32,537 nt of DNA from Flavobacteriaceae bacterium (GCA_947377425.1 CANCFZ010000003.1:1-32537), one strand, 5' to 3'. Positions 1 through 7,901 are shown, numbered from the stretch's first letter. Program-made: numbers and translations. Notes: generated by a model from the letters alone, not told the origin.

Positions 1-335
1 ATAAAAATAAAATATTTGCCATGTTTCCATTAGAAGATTCTGCCGTAGAAACGTCTGGTAGTTATGAAAAATATGTGATTTTTAATGGAATTAGATATTC
101 ACATATAATTGATACTCGAACGGGCTATCCAGCTCAAGGTTTGGTAAGCGTATCTGTTTTTGCAAAAACAACCGAAGTTGCAGACGCACTAGCCACAGGA
201 GTTTTTGTATTAGGAAAAGACAAAGGAATGGAACTTGTAAATAAATTACCAGGAATAGGTTGCATCATGGTTGATGATAAAGGCAAAGTCTATTCTTCGA
301 AAAACATTGATTTAAAAAACTATAAAAATGAATAA
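1..335 (+). CDS. apbE: FAD:protein FMN transferase, C-terminal part
   Basis: This is the 3' end of a gene that begins left of the window; the frame is open from base 3. ApbE enzymes transfer FMN from FAD to a Ser/Thr of exported redox proteins, outside the cytoplasm. The visible part carries the family's C-terminal signature: a YSHIIDTRTGYP stretch (His-Ile-Asp before a TGYP turn), then ADALATGVFVLGKDKG, whose Asp-Ala-Leu-Ala-Thr segment is the conserved Mg/FAD-binding region. The in-frame ATG at 21 is internal: the reading frame runs straight through it and the N-terminal FAD-binding half would be missing. The last 8 nt overlap the start of the DUF4266 gene, so the two are probably translationally coupled. 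Identification is firm; the substrate protein is not known. Confidence 0.9.
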   Translation, partial: KNKIFAMFPLEDSAVETSGSYEKYVIFNGIRYSHIIDTRTGYPAQGLVSVSVFAKTTEVADALATGVFVLGKDKGMELVNKLPGIGCIMVDDKGKVYSSKNIDLKNYKNE

Positions 336-537
336 ATACTTAGTCTTAATTTTATTTGCAGCATCTATGACTTCATGTGTTGCTGTTAAAGAATATGAAA
401 AAGAATTGATTAATGATCCCGAAATGAAACTAGGAGCCAAAACATCAGAAAAATATGAAGTTACTTTTCAAGTATATAGAGAAGCTGCTGCTGGAGCAAA
501 CGGAGGAAAATCTGGCGGAGGTTGTGGTTGCAATTAA
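328..537 (+). CDS. DUF4266 small lipoprotein with CGCN tail
   Basis: A 69-residue protein. A hydrophobic signal (residues 3-16) ends in a lipobox-like SMTSC, so Cys17 is the likely lipidated residue and the mature protein is only about 53 residues. The mature part has an acidic and basic stretch followed by a glycine/alanine-rich tail ending GGGCGCN, with Cys66 and Cys68. This short length and CGCN ending are what I know of the DUF4266 family, which is usually found next to ApbE, DUF3570 and often a thioredoxin-like protein; the function is unknown. It overlaps apbE by 8 nt and is followed after 13 nt by the DUF3570 gene, so all three are probably one transcript. A metal-binding or redox-active tail is my inference from the two cysteines. 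Confidence 0.88.
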   Translation: MNKYLVLILFAASMTSCVAVKEYEKELINDPEMKLGAKTSEKYEVTFQVYREAAAGANGGKSGGGCGCN

Positions 538-550
538 TTATTATTAATCA

Positions 551-1981
551 ATGAAAAAAAATATTTTAATATTTGCCATTTTTAGTTCAATCGTTTCATT
601 TTCACAAGAAAAAGTAAAAGATACCATAAAAAAGTATAAAAAACCTGTATTAGAAAATGTAGAAGCCGACATATTAATGAGTTATTATAAACAAGATGGA
701 GTTCACTCAGCAGTTTCTGGCGGTATGGGATCAGAAAAACTTAAAGATTTTGCTACTAATATTACGGTTGCAGTACCAATGAATGATGATGATGTTTTAA
801 CTATTGATACTGGAATTTCGGCATATACATCTGCTTCTTCAAGTAATATAAATCCGTTTAATAGTAATAGTTCAACGTCTGGTGCTTCTGGTCACACAAC
901 AACTACAACTTCGCCTCCTTATGGAACACCATGGTTGGCATCTTCTGGGGCATCTGCATCTGATCAGTTAATTAGCTTGAGTGGAAATTACAGTCATAGT
1001 AGCAACAATAGAAACTTTATATGGAATGCAGATGTTTCTGTTTCCAATGAATTTGATTATACTTCATTTGGTTTTGGTGGAGGAATCACAAAATTATTCA
1101 ACAAGAAAAATACTGAATTGAGTTTAAAAACTAATATATATCTTGATAAATGGCGTCCAATTTATCCAACAGAATTGCACGAATATGCTAAATATGGAAA
1201 TTCATTTCAAAATAATGGTTACTTAAATGGAGTTACAATTTATAATCAAAATGGAAATGCAACAACGTCATATAAACCCATAAAGTTTACAACATTAGAT
1301 ACAGAAAAGAGAAATTCATATTCTGTTTCTTTTAGTTTTTCGCAAATTGTTACGCGCAAATTACAGTTTTCTATTTTCTTTGACTTATTACGACAAGAAG
1401 GATTGTTGTCAACTCCTTATCAAAGAATTTACTTTGCTGATGTTGCTAATTATTATATCGGACAAAAACAATATATTTCTGATTATGAATCTTCTTCCAA
1501 TATAGGTGTTTATAGATTAGCCGATGATATTGAGCGTTTACCAAGTTCAAGAGTGAAATTACCAATAGGTTTTAGAGCAAATTATTATATAAATGAACGA
1601 TTTAAGTTAAGAACTTATTATCGCTATTATACAGATGATTGGGGTATTTCTTCACAAACTGCAAATATTGAAATCCCTATTAAATTAAATGATAAATTTA
1701 CAGTTTATCCAATGTATCGTTATTATACTCAAAACGCGTCTAAATATTTTGCTCCATTTGAACAACATTTATCTACAGAAACCTATTATACATCGGATTA
1801 TGATTTGTCAAAATTCATAACCAATCAATATGGATTTGGTGTTTCTTATGTAGATATTTTTACTAATTTCCATTTGTTTGGATTTGGATTAAAAAACATT
1901 GATTTTAGGTATAATAATTATCAAAGAAATGATGGTTTAATAGCTAATATTATTACATTTGGGTTTAAATTTATTCAATAA
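551..1981 (+). CDS. DUF3570 outer-membrane beta-barrel protein
   Basis: 476 residues with a Sec signal peptide (about 1-18, ending SFSQ). Residues 50-70 hold the family-typical HSAVSGGMGSEKL segment, followed by DDVLTIDTGISAYTSASSSNI, which is characteristic of DUF3570. The rest is rich in alternating aromatic/polar strands (many Tyr/Phe pairs) and ends FGFKFIQ with a near-terminal Phe, as expected of an outer-membrane barrel. A Ser/Thr-rich low-complexity insert (about 104-138) contains two SGAS tetrapeptides (110-113 and 132-135). The function of the family is unknown. It follows the DUF4266 gene by 13 nt and precedes the response regulator by 11 nt. Barrel topology is inference; the family call rests on the N-terminal signature and the gene context. 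Confidence 0.87.
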   Translation: MKKNILIFAIFSSIVSFSQEKVKDTIKKYKKPVLENVEADILMSYYKQDGVHSAVSGGMGSEKLKDFATNITVAVPMNDDDVLTIDTGISAYTSASSSNINPFNSNSSTSGASGHTTTTTSPPYGTPWLASSGASASDQLISLSGNYSHSSNNRNFIWNADVSVSNEFDYTSFGFGGGITKLFNKKNTELSLKTNIYLDKWRPIYPTELHEYAKYGNSFQNNGYLNGVTIYNQNGNATTSYKPIKFTTLDTEKRNSYSVSFSFSQIVTRKLQFSIFFDLLRQEGLLSTPYQRIYFADVANYYIGQKQYISDYESSSNIGVYRLADDIERLPSSRVKLPIGFRANYYINERFKLRTYYRYYTDDWGISSQTANIEIPIKLNDKFTVYPMYRYYTQNASKYFAPFEQHLSTETYYTSDYDLSKFITNQYGFGVSYVDIFTNFHLFGFGLKNIDFRYNNYQRNDGLIANIITFGFKFIQ

Positions 1982-1992
1982 AACTAACTATT

Positions 1993-2658
1993 ATGGGTAA
2001 AATTTTAATTATTGAGGATGAAATTGGTATTTCAAATTTTTTAAGTCAAGGTCTTGAAGAAGAAGGATACACAGTTCTTGTGGCTGCTGACGGATTAAAA
2101 GGCTTAGAAATGGCAACAACTAAGTCAGTAGATTTAATTCTACTAGACTGGATGATACCTAATATATCGGGGCTTGAGGTATGCAAAAAATTTAGAGAAA
2201 AGGACAAAACTACTCCAATAATTTTTTTAACTGCAAAAGATACAATTCAAGAAACTATTGTAGGATTAAAAGCGGGTGCTAATGATTATATAAAAAAACC
2301 TTTCAGTTTTGACGAACTTTTAGAAAGAATAAAAGTTCATTTTAGAAAAAACAATGATAATGAAATATTAACATTGGGTGCTATTAAAATTGATATGTCA
2401 AAACGTCAAGTTTTTTCAGAAGATAAAGAAGTGGCATTAACACAAAGAGAATTTGAATTGTTAACCTATTTAATTAAAAATAAAGGTAGAGTTTGTTCAA
2501 GAACCGAAATAATCGAAAAAGTTTGGAATATTTATTTTGAATATGACACAGGTGTTATTGATGTGTTTATGAATGCGTTAAGAAAAAAATTAAATATAAA
2601 TAAAGATAATGATTGTATAAAAACAATACGAGGAGTAGGCTATATTGTTAACGACTAA
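1993..2658 (+). CDS. OmpR-family two-component response regulator
   Basis: 221 residues in two domains. The receiver domain (1-115) has the acidic pair E8/D9, the phospho-acceptor D52 in LILLDWMIPNISG, the switch T80 and the conserved K102 followed by Pro. A winged-helix DNA-binding domain (about 125-221) ends in the typical recognition helix/wing, VIDVFMNALRKKL...IRGVGYIV. It lies 11 nt after the DUF3570 gene and 5 nt before the sensor kinase, so it is probably cotranscribed with both. This suggests that the pair senses a condition related to the ApbE/DUF4266/DUF3570 proteins; the signal itself cannot be read from the sequence. All key residues are present. Confidence 0.95.
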   Translation: MGKILIIEDEIGISNFLSQGLEEEGYTVLVAADGLKGLEMATTKSVDLILLDWMIPNISGLEVCKKFREKDKTTPIIFLTAKDTIQETIVGLKAGANDYIKKPFSFDELLERIKVHFRKNNDNEILTLGAIKIDMSKRQVFSEDKEVALTQREFELLTYLIKNKGRVCSRTEIIEKVWNIYFEYDTGVIDVFMNALRKKLNINKDNDCIKTIRGVGYIVND

Positions 2659-2663
2659 ATTGA

Positions 2664-4049
2664 ATGAACAAATTTTCCTTAAAAAATAGAATTGCTTTTT
2701 TCTACATTATTTCAGCAGCGATGTTGATTTTTGTGGTCTTCTTTTCAATTTATAATATTGTATCATTAACTATGAACAATAAGGTCAATGAACATATAGA
2801 TTTTGAAGTCAAAGAATATAAAGAAAAAATAAGAATTGGAGAAAATAATATTGAACTGATAAATCCAGAAGAGTGGTTAAAAAGAGAACATAATGAAGTA
2901 TCTGTTGACCCTGTTTTTTTGCAAATTACTAACAGTGTTGGAACTGTTATAGAAACATCAGAAAATTTAAAAAGTAAAAACTTATTATTTAACTATAAAC
3001 TACTCAAGGACAAAGTAACAGATATTAAATTATCTGGTAAATCGGTTAGGCAAATTCAAGTTCCTCTATACTATAAAAATAAAATTAATGGTTATATTAT
3101 TGTTGCTGTTTCTATGGAAGAAGCAATTTTAATTATAGAAAAATTAAAATCAATACTATTTGTAATTTTTCCAATTGTACTTTTATTTTTGTTTTTTATT
3201 GCTCAATTTATTGCTGGTAGAAGTATTAAACCAATTAACGCAATTATTACTACTTCTAATGCAATTACAAATGATAATTTAAAATCTCGAATTCCTTTAC
3301 CAAGAAATAGAGATGAATTATTTACTTTAACAAAAACGATTAATAATTTGTTAGATAGGGTGGAAAGTACTATTGAAAGAGAAAAACAATTTACATCAGA
3401 TGCTTCTCATGAACTTAGAACACCTTTAGCAATCATTAAAGGTACATTAGAAGTATTAATAAGAAAACCAAGAAACCCAGAAGAATACCAAGAAAAAATT
3501 ATTTTTTGTATATCCGAAGTCGATAGAATAAACAATTTAGTAGATCAATTATTACTTTTAGCTCGATTTGAAAATCAAAAATTATCATTAAATATTGAGC
3601 ATATTAACATTAACGAATGTGTTGCTGAATCAATAAATAGATTTAAAAATAAAGCTAAATCAAAAAATATTATTGTTGTTAAGAAATTTCCAAAAGAAGA
3701 GCTTTACGCTAAAACCGATGGCTATTTTTTAACAATAATTTTACACAATTTAATATCTAATGCCTTGAAGTACTCTAAAGATAATGGACAAGTAGAAGTT
3801 GTTATAGAAAAAAATGATTATAAGACTATTGTAAAAATCATTGATAATGGAATAGGGATTTCTTCTGATGAAATTGGTAAAGTTTTTAACTCATTTTATA
3901 GAACTAAAACATCAACAAATCATCCAGAAATTAAAGGTATTGGATTAGGGTTGTCAATAGCAAAACGTTTGTGCGATATATTATCAATTACTATAACAAT
4001 TACAAGTAAAGAAAATATTGGAACCACATTAGAATTAAGCATATCTTAG
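2664..4049 (+). CDS. Two-component sensor histidine kinase
   Basis: 461 residues. The first membrane segment is at about 11-34, followed by a periplasmic domain of roughly 130 residues with no signature I recognise, a second membrane segment at about 164-184, then a HAMP linker (185-238). The dimerisation/phospho-acceptor region holds H249 in FTSDASHELRTPLA. The ATPase domain has an N box (N366 in HNLISNALKY), a G1 box DNGIGI (394-399) and a G2 box GIGLGL (425-430), so the enzyme should be active. It starts 5 nt after the regulator stop. The architecture resembles CusS/heavy-metal type sensors, but that group is broad and the ligand is undetermined. Confidence 0.95.
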   Translation: MNKFSLKNRIAFFYIISAAMLIFVVFFSIYNIVSLTMNNKVNEHIDFEVKEYKEKIRIGENNIELINPEEWLKREHNEVSVDPVFLQITNSVGTVIETSENLKSKNLLFNYKLLKDKVTDIKLSGKSVRQIQVPLYYKNKINGYIIVAVSMEEAILIIEKLKSILFVIFPIVLLFLFFIAQFIAGRSIKPINAIITTSNAITNDNLKSRIPLPRNRDELFTLTKTINNLLDRVESTIEREKQFTSDASHELRTPLAIIKGTLEVLIRKPRNPEEYQEKIIFCISEVDRINNLVDQLLLLARFENQKLSLNIEHININECVAESINRFKNKAKSKNIIVVKKFPKEELYAKTDGYFLTIILHNLISNALKYSKDNGQVEVVIEKNDYKTIVKIIDNGIGISSDEIGKVFNSFYRTKTSTNHPEIKGIGLGLSIAKRLCDILSITITITSKENIGTTLELSIS

Positions 4050-4068
4050 TAAAATATTATAATTGATT

Positions 4069-4076
4069 TATTTTTG
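4069..4076 (+). promoter_or_regulatory. Bacteroidota -7 box before the DUF2231-like gene
   Basis: TATTTTTG fits TAnnTTTG and lies 23 nt before the ATG at 4100. No good -33 TTTG is seen about 20 nt upstream. It suggests that the membrane protein can be transcribed separately from the two-component genes. Confidence 0.4.
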
Positions 4077-4099
4077 TCTAAATTTTAAGAATTCAAATT

Positions 4100-4609
4100 A
4101 TGAATGATGCACATTTACACATGGTTGTTAATCACTTTCCAATTATTGGTTCAATTTTTGGATTAGGAATTTTAATAGCCGGACTTTTATTGAAAAATAA
4201 TACTGTAAAAAATACAGCTTATTGTTTATTTGTAGTGGCTGCAATTTTTGCTGCTGTAAGTATGGCTACAGGAGATGGAGCCGAAGAAATGGTTAAAGAT
4301 ATGCCTAATATTGGTCGTAAAATAATTCATGATCATGAAGAAATGGCTGAAAAATTAGCACTCTTTTTATATTTATTAGGTGTTATTTCGTTACTTGGAA
4401 TTTATACAAATATAAAAAACCATTCTAAAGCAAAATTAATTTCATTTCTAGCTTTAACAATAGCATTTGTAACAGTTTTTCTAGCTAAGGGAACTGGAAC
4501 TAGTGGCGGCGAAATTCGTCATACTGAAATTAGAGCTAATGCTACTCCAGCACTTAATGCAAATCAAAAAGACACAATGCCGCCCGAGAATAAAAGCGAT
4601 GAAGATTAA
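4100..4609 (+). CDS. DUF2231-like four-helix membrane protein
   Basis: 169 residues with four predicted membrane helices (about 13-31, 37-57, 84-103, 111-130) and a hydrophilic tail. The N-terminus HLHMVVNHFPIIG matches the His-x-x-x-x-HFPI pattern of the DUF2231 family, often described as predicted haem-binding. Other candidate ligands are H77 and H79 in IIHDHEEMAEK and H141 in GGEIRHTEI, while TGDGAEEMV after helix 2 is also typical. These histidines sit close to membrane faces, as in b-type haem proteins. It follows the sensor kinase by 50 nt with its own -7 box and is closed by a strong terminator. Haem binding is family-level knowledge and not shown here. Confidence 0.75.
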   Translation: MNDAHLHMVVNHFPIIGSIFGLGILIAGLLLKNNTVKNTAYCLFVVAAIFAAVSMATGDGAEEMVKDMPNIGRKIIHDHEEMAEKLALFLYLLGVISLLGIYTNIKNHSKAKLISFLALTIAFVTVFLAKGTGTSGGEIRHTEIRANATPALNANQKDTMPPENKSDED

Positions 4610-4642
4610 TTTAATTATAAAACCTTTATTTTGACAGCATAT

Positions 4643-4688
4643 AAAAAGATGTGTTTAGAAAAAATATTTTTTCTAAACACATCTTTTT
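4643..4688. terminator. Bidirectional terminator, perfect 46-nt palindrome
   Basis: The sequence is a perfect inverted repeat centred between 4665 and 4666, with core GTGTTTAGAAAAAATA and its complement and T-runs on both strands. It lies between the convergent DUF2231-like gene and the 45-residue membrane protein gene and would end both transcripts. With no unpaired loop it needs at least three or four central bases open. Confidence 0.85.
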
Positions 4689-4773
4689 TTCGATTACAAT
4701 TTTGTTTTGGTAATAAGATTAATCATAATAAAATCAACCTAATGACAAAATAGTTTTTAAGTATCCTAACTTG

Positions 4774-4911
4774 CTAGTCTTTTTTGTTTTTATTACTTCC
4801 CATCATGAGAAAAATTGCGCCAACTAATCCTATGATTACTAATGCAAAAACTCCTATCATGATGAATGCTCCATTGTTCCAAGAATATAATGGAATTGTT
4901 AATTTCGTCAT
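4774..4911 (-). CDS. Small membrane protein, 45 residues, function unknown
   Basis: An ATG-to-TAG frame on the minus strand encodes MTKLTIPLYSWNNGAF, then one hydrophobic helix (about residues 16-37, FIMIGVFALVIIGLVGAIFLM), then a lysine-rich end GSNKNKKD. Positive charge at the C-terminus predicts that this end is cytoplasmic. The composition, single helix and WNNGAF segment are those of a real small protein, similar to short unannotated proteins I recall in flavobacteria, and it has its own promoter: a TAAATTTG box at 4936-4943 and an FNR-like palindrome at 4965-4980. It ends before the shared terminator at 4643-4688. The function is unknown; the upstream site suggests expression under low oxygen, and an accessory subunit of a respiratory complex is one possibility. 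Confidence 0.75.
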   Translation of the reverse strand: MTKLTIPLYSWNNGAFIMIGVFALVIIGLVGAIFLMMGSNKNKKD

Positions 4912-4935
4912 AAGAATTGGTTTTTAAAGGTTTGT

Positions 4936-4943
4936 CAAATTTA
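4936..4943 (-). promoter_or_regulatory. -7 promoter box for the 45-residue protein
   Basis: Read on the minus strand this is TAAATTTG, a perfect TAnnTTTG match 24 nt before the ATG. The -33 position falls within the neighbouring palindrome and does not match TTTG, as expected of an activator-dependent promoter. Confidence 0.6.
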
Positions 4944-4964
4944 ATATCCTTTTAACCAATTAAA

Positions 4965-4980
4965 TATGATAATTATCATA
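4965..4980. promoter_or_regulatory. FNR-like operator palindrome TATGATAATTATCATA
   Basis: A perfect 16-bp palindrome containing TGAT-N4-ATCA, the core of the Crp/Fnr-family consensus TTGAT-N4-ATCAA. Its centre (4972.5) is 33.0 bp upstream of the centre of the -7 box at 4936-4943, the geometry of a class II activator site. The inner 14 bp occur again before hemN at 31199-31212 with identical spacing. Confidence 0.7.
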
Positions 4981-5056
4981 ACAAGATTAACTTATTTTAA
5001 AGTAATATAATTCTAAGATTCAACCATTTTAACAATTTAAGCTAGTATTAGATGAA

Positions 5057-7609
5057 TTATCGATCTAATAATACAGATTTAGTTACAATGTCTTTTATAA
5101 CAACATCTAATTCTTTAGCAGCTTCTAAAATATAAGGCAGTAATTCTGATTTTTCTTCAATAATTGAAGCGTCATTTATTAGTTCAATAAATCCCATAAT
5201 TCTGGCTAATGGCGCTCTAACTACATGTGATTGCATCCAAGCAATTTCTTTAAGAATTTCGTTTTGACGTTCTATTGATTGAAGATAGTTTAATTTTTCG
5301 GTTACATCATCAATTAGAACTAAAGTACATTTCCTTCCGTTATAATCCATCACGTGAGCGTTAATATTTACAACTATTATCTCTCCACTCTTTTTTTGAT
5401 GCTTAGTTGTAAATTTAACTACTTTATCCCCTTTTTTATCTGCATTATCAATTATATATTTTACAGATGCAATCTCTTCAATAGGTCTAATTTGCATCAT
5501 ATTTAATTGTAAAAATTCTTCTCTAGTATATCCATATTTTAAGAGTACTTCATCATTACAATCAACTATATTAAGAGTTTCAAAATCGAAAACATACATT
5601 GGAGCTGGGTTGTTTTCGAAAAGATGTTTGTATTTTTTTTCAGACAAAATTAGTTCCTCTTCATGCTTTTTTTGGCTAGTAGCATCTTTTGCTGTGCAGT
5701 AAATTATTCTGTCTTTTTCATCCCATCTAATAGACCAAACAATAGGAACTATGGTTCCATCTTTTTTAATATATCGATTTTCAAAATAAGTGTATTCTGC
5801 ACCATTCATTAGTTCATCAGCCGCAGAAAGTGTACGTTCTCTATCTTCTTCAAATACTAAATTGATGAAGGGTTTACCAATTATTTCTTCGGGTAAATAG
5901 CCCCATATTTTTTCAGAGGCATTACTCACATTAATAAAATTTCCAAATTCGTCAATAGTACAGATTATATCTACTGAGGAGAACATTATTTTACTTAACT
6001 CATTACTTATTTTGTTATTTTCACTTATTACATTGCGCGTTTCAGTAACATCTCGAATCGACCCAATTAATTTAGTACAAATTCCTTTTGAATTTAAAAT
6101 AGGAGTAACGGTTGTAATGATAGTTTTAATTCCTGTAGAATAAGTTCTTACATCTTCCCAAGTTACAGTGCTTTTAGTTGAAATTGATAATTGATAATTC
6201 AATAATGTTAAGCGTAAAGATGGCTCAGGAATTACTTCATTAAGATAATGGTTAATCACTTCCTCTTCTTTTAATCCTGAAATTTTATAGTAAGCTTTAT
6301 TGATTGCTGCTATTTTAAATTTATTATTACCCTCATTTTCAATTAAAAAAATAACATCATTTACATTGTTGTAAATTAATGACAATTCTTGTTCTCTTTT
6401 CACTAATTTTCTTTCAGCATTTTTGCGTTTAGTAATGTCAAAAGCAGTAACAAAAACACCATTAATTATATTGTATCTATCTTTTGTTGGATGATATTTT
6501 AGTAAAAAATAGTTTTTTGTACCATTTATATATAGTGCAAATTCATTTTCTTCATACGAACCATTCATTACTCTATTACAAATTTCTCGTTCCAATTCTC
6601 TATCTGCTGGATGCGCATAATCAAAAAAAGAACCTCCAATCTTAATGTCAACTCCAAAATAATCATAATACATTTTATGAAATTGTTCATTAAAGGAGAT
6701 GATTTCAAATTCTGAGTTTATCATAATAAATAATACTTCGGTATTGTTCATTAACATTAAATTTTCCTGCTCAATTTTTTTCCGTTTAGTAATATCTGTG
6801 AGAATTGAGATTGATCTTAATTCGCCATCACTATGTTTAAAAATAGATGAACTTCCTTCAAAAGGAAATTGTTCACCACTTTTTTTAATACCTATTAATT
6901 CTATAGATGTAATTCCATCATCTCTTCTTTTTTGTAATATTTGATTAGCACTACTACCGTGAACAATAAATTTTTCACGAGCCAAGGTTCTAAACTCATC
7001 TGCTGAATATTCAAATAATTCACAAGCTGCTTTATTAGCATCAATCACCTGACCGTTAATAGGGTTTGAAAACAAAATAGGAATGATTGAGTTTTCAATC
7101 ATTGCTTTATATTTTTTTTCACTTAGATCTAATTCAATTTTACTCTTATGCAGTTCAATCAATTGAACTACCTGATTTGCTAATAATTGCAATGATTTAA
7201 TTTGAACATCCGAAAGAGTATTAGGAGAATAATCATATACAGCTAAAACACCAATAATAACTTTAGATGAAGTAATAAGTTGAATTCCTGCATAAAAAAC
7301 TATTTTAGGGTCGTTAACTACATATGTTTTATCTTTAAAACGACCATCTAATCTGGCATCTTCAATGATAAAAATCGGATTAGATTGATTAAAAGTATGC
7401 ATACTCAAAGATTGATCAATGGGATCTGGAATTGAACTGCAACCATAACAGGATTTATAAAATTGATGGGTGTCTGTAATAAAAGAAATTGAAGCTAGTG
7501 GAATACCACAAAGTATAGAAGCTAATTCTGTAATAGCATCATATTCTGTGTTAGGTAATGTTTCTAAAAGTTTATAAATATCAATATTCTCAAAGTAGTT
7601 CTTTCCCAT
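5057..7609 (-). CDS. GAF/five-PAS sensor ending in kinase DHp domain, no ATPase
   Basis: 850 residues, with no membrane segment or signal peptide. Order: GAF domain (about 20-155, with GIQLIT...IIGVLAVYDY), then five PAS domains at roughly 165-278, 285-397, 405-525, 540-650 and 660-772, most ending in a D-I/V-T-x-K/R motif typical of PAC segments. The end (780-845) is a HisKA-like dimerisation helix pair with H795 in WMQSHVVRAPLARIMGF. The protein stops there, without any N, G1 or G2 box, so it cannot phosphorylate itself. Flavobacteria commonly have such proteins with the SHVVRAPLA H-box. It may be a phospho-relay partner or a scaffold acting on other kinases (inference). It is probably monocistronic. 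Confidence 0.9.
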   Translation of the reverse strand: MGKNYFENIDIYKLLETLPNTEYDAITELASILCGIPLASISFITDTHQFYKSCYGCSSIPDPIDQSLSMHTFNQSNPIFIIEDARLDGRFKDKTYVVNDPKIVFYAGIQLITSSKVIIGVLAVYDYSPNTLSDVQIKSLQLLANQVVQLIELHKSKIELDLSEKKYKAMIENSIIPILFSNPINGQVIDANKAACELFEYSADEFRTLAREKFIVHGSSANQILQKRRDDGITSIELIGIKKSGEQFPFEGSSSIFKHSDGELRSISILTDITKRKKIEQENLMLMNNTEVLFIMINSEFEIISFNEQFHKMYYDYFGVDIKIGGSFFDYAHPADRELEREICNRVMNGSYEENEFALYINGTKNYFLLKYHPTKDRYNIINGVFVTAFDITKRKNAERKLVKREQELSLIYNNVNDVIFLIENEGNNKFKIAAINKAYYKISGLKEEEVINHYLNEVIPEPSLRLTLLNYQLSISTKSTVTWEDVRTYSTGIKTIITTVTPILNSKGICTKLIGSIRDVTETRNVISENNKISNELSKIMFSSVDIICTIDEFGNFINVSNASEKIWGYLPEEIIGKPFINLVFEEDRERTLSAADELMNGAEYTYFENRYIKKDGTIVPIVWSIRWDEKDRIIYCTAKDATSQKKHEEELILSEKKYKHLFENNPAPMYVFDFETLNIVDCNDEVLLKYGYTREEFLQLNMMQIRPIEEIASVKYIIDNADKKGDKVVKFTTKHQKKSGEIIVVNINAHVMDYNGRKCTLVLIDDVTEKLNYLQSIERQNEILKEIAWMQSHVVRAPLARIMGFIELINDASIIEEKSELLPYILEAAKELDVVIKDIVTKSVLLDR

Positions 7610-7665
7610 AGAATCACAGTTTAAAATATATTATGTTTTTAATATTTAAAATATAAAGTTAATAC

Positions 7666-7673
7666 CAAATTTA
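7666..7673 (-). promoter_or_regulatory. -7 box before the GAF/PAS gene
   Basis: The minus strand reads TAAATTTG, 56 nt before the ATG at 7609. No -33 TTTG is seen. The rest of the 7610-7901 gap holds only the terminator at 7810-7837. Confidence 0.4.
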
Positions 7674-7809
7674 AGATTTTATTAACTCATTTTTGATTTT
7701 TGTTAAATAAAGTTTAATTTTTTAACACATAAATTCTTTCGGAAATTTTAATTTTTCATGGTTAAAACGAAACATTTAAAAATTAATACGTTATTAATCA
7801 ATTATTTAT

Positions 7810-7837
7810 AAAAATGTAGAATAATTTCTACATTTTT
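7810..7837. terminator. Terminator after the fructokinase gene
   Basis: A 12-bp perfect stem (AAAAATGTAGAA paired with TTCTACATTTTT) with a TAAT loop, symmetrical enough to work on both strands. It follows the minus-strand fructan operon, 64 nt past the fructokinase stop. Confidence 0.75.
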
Positions 7838-7901
7838 ATTATTGCAATCTATATCTTGAAATTTTCAATAAAATTAAATGTGTTTTTTCTTACAAATAAT
7901 A

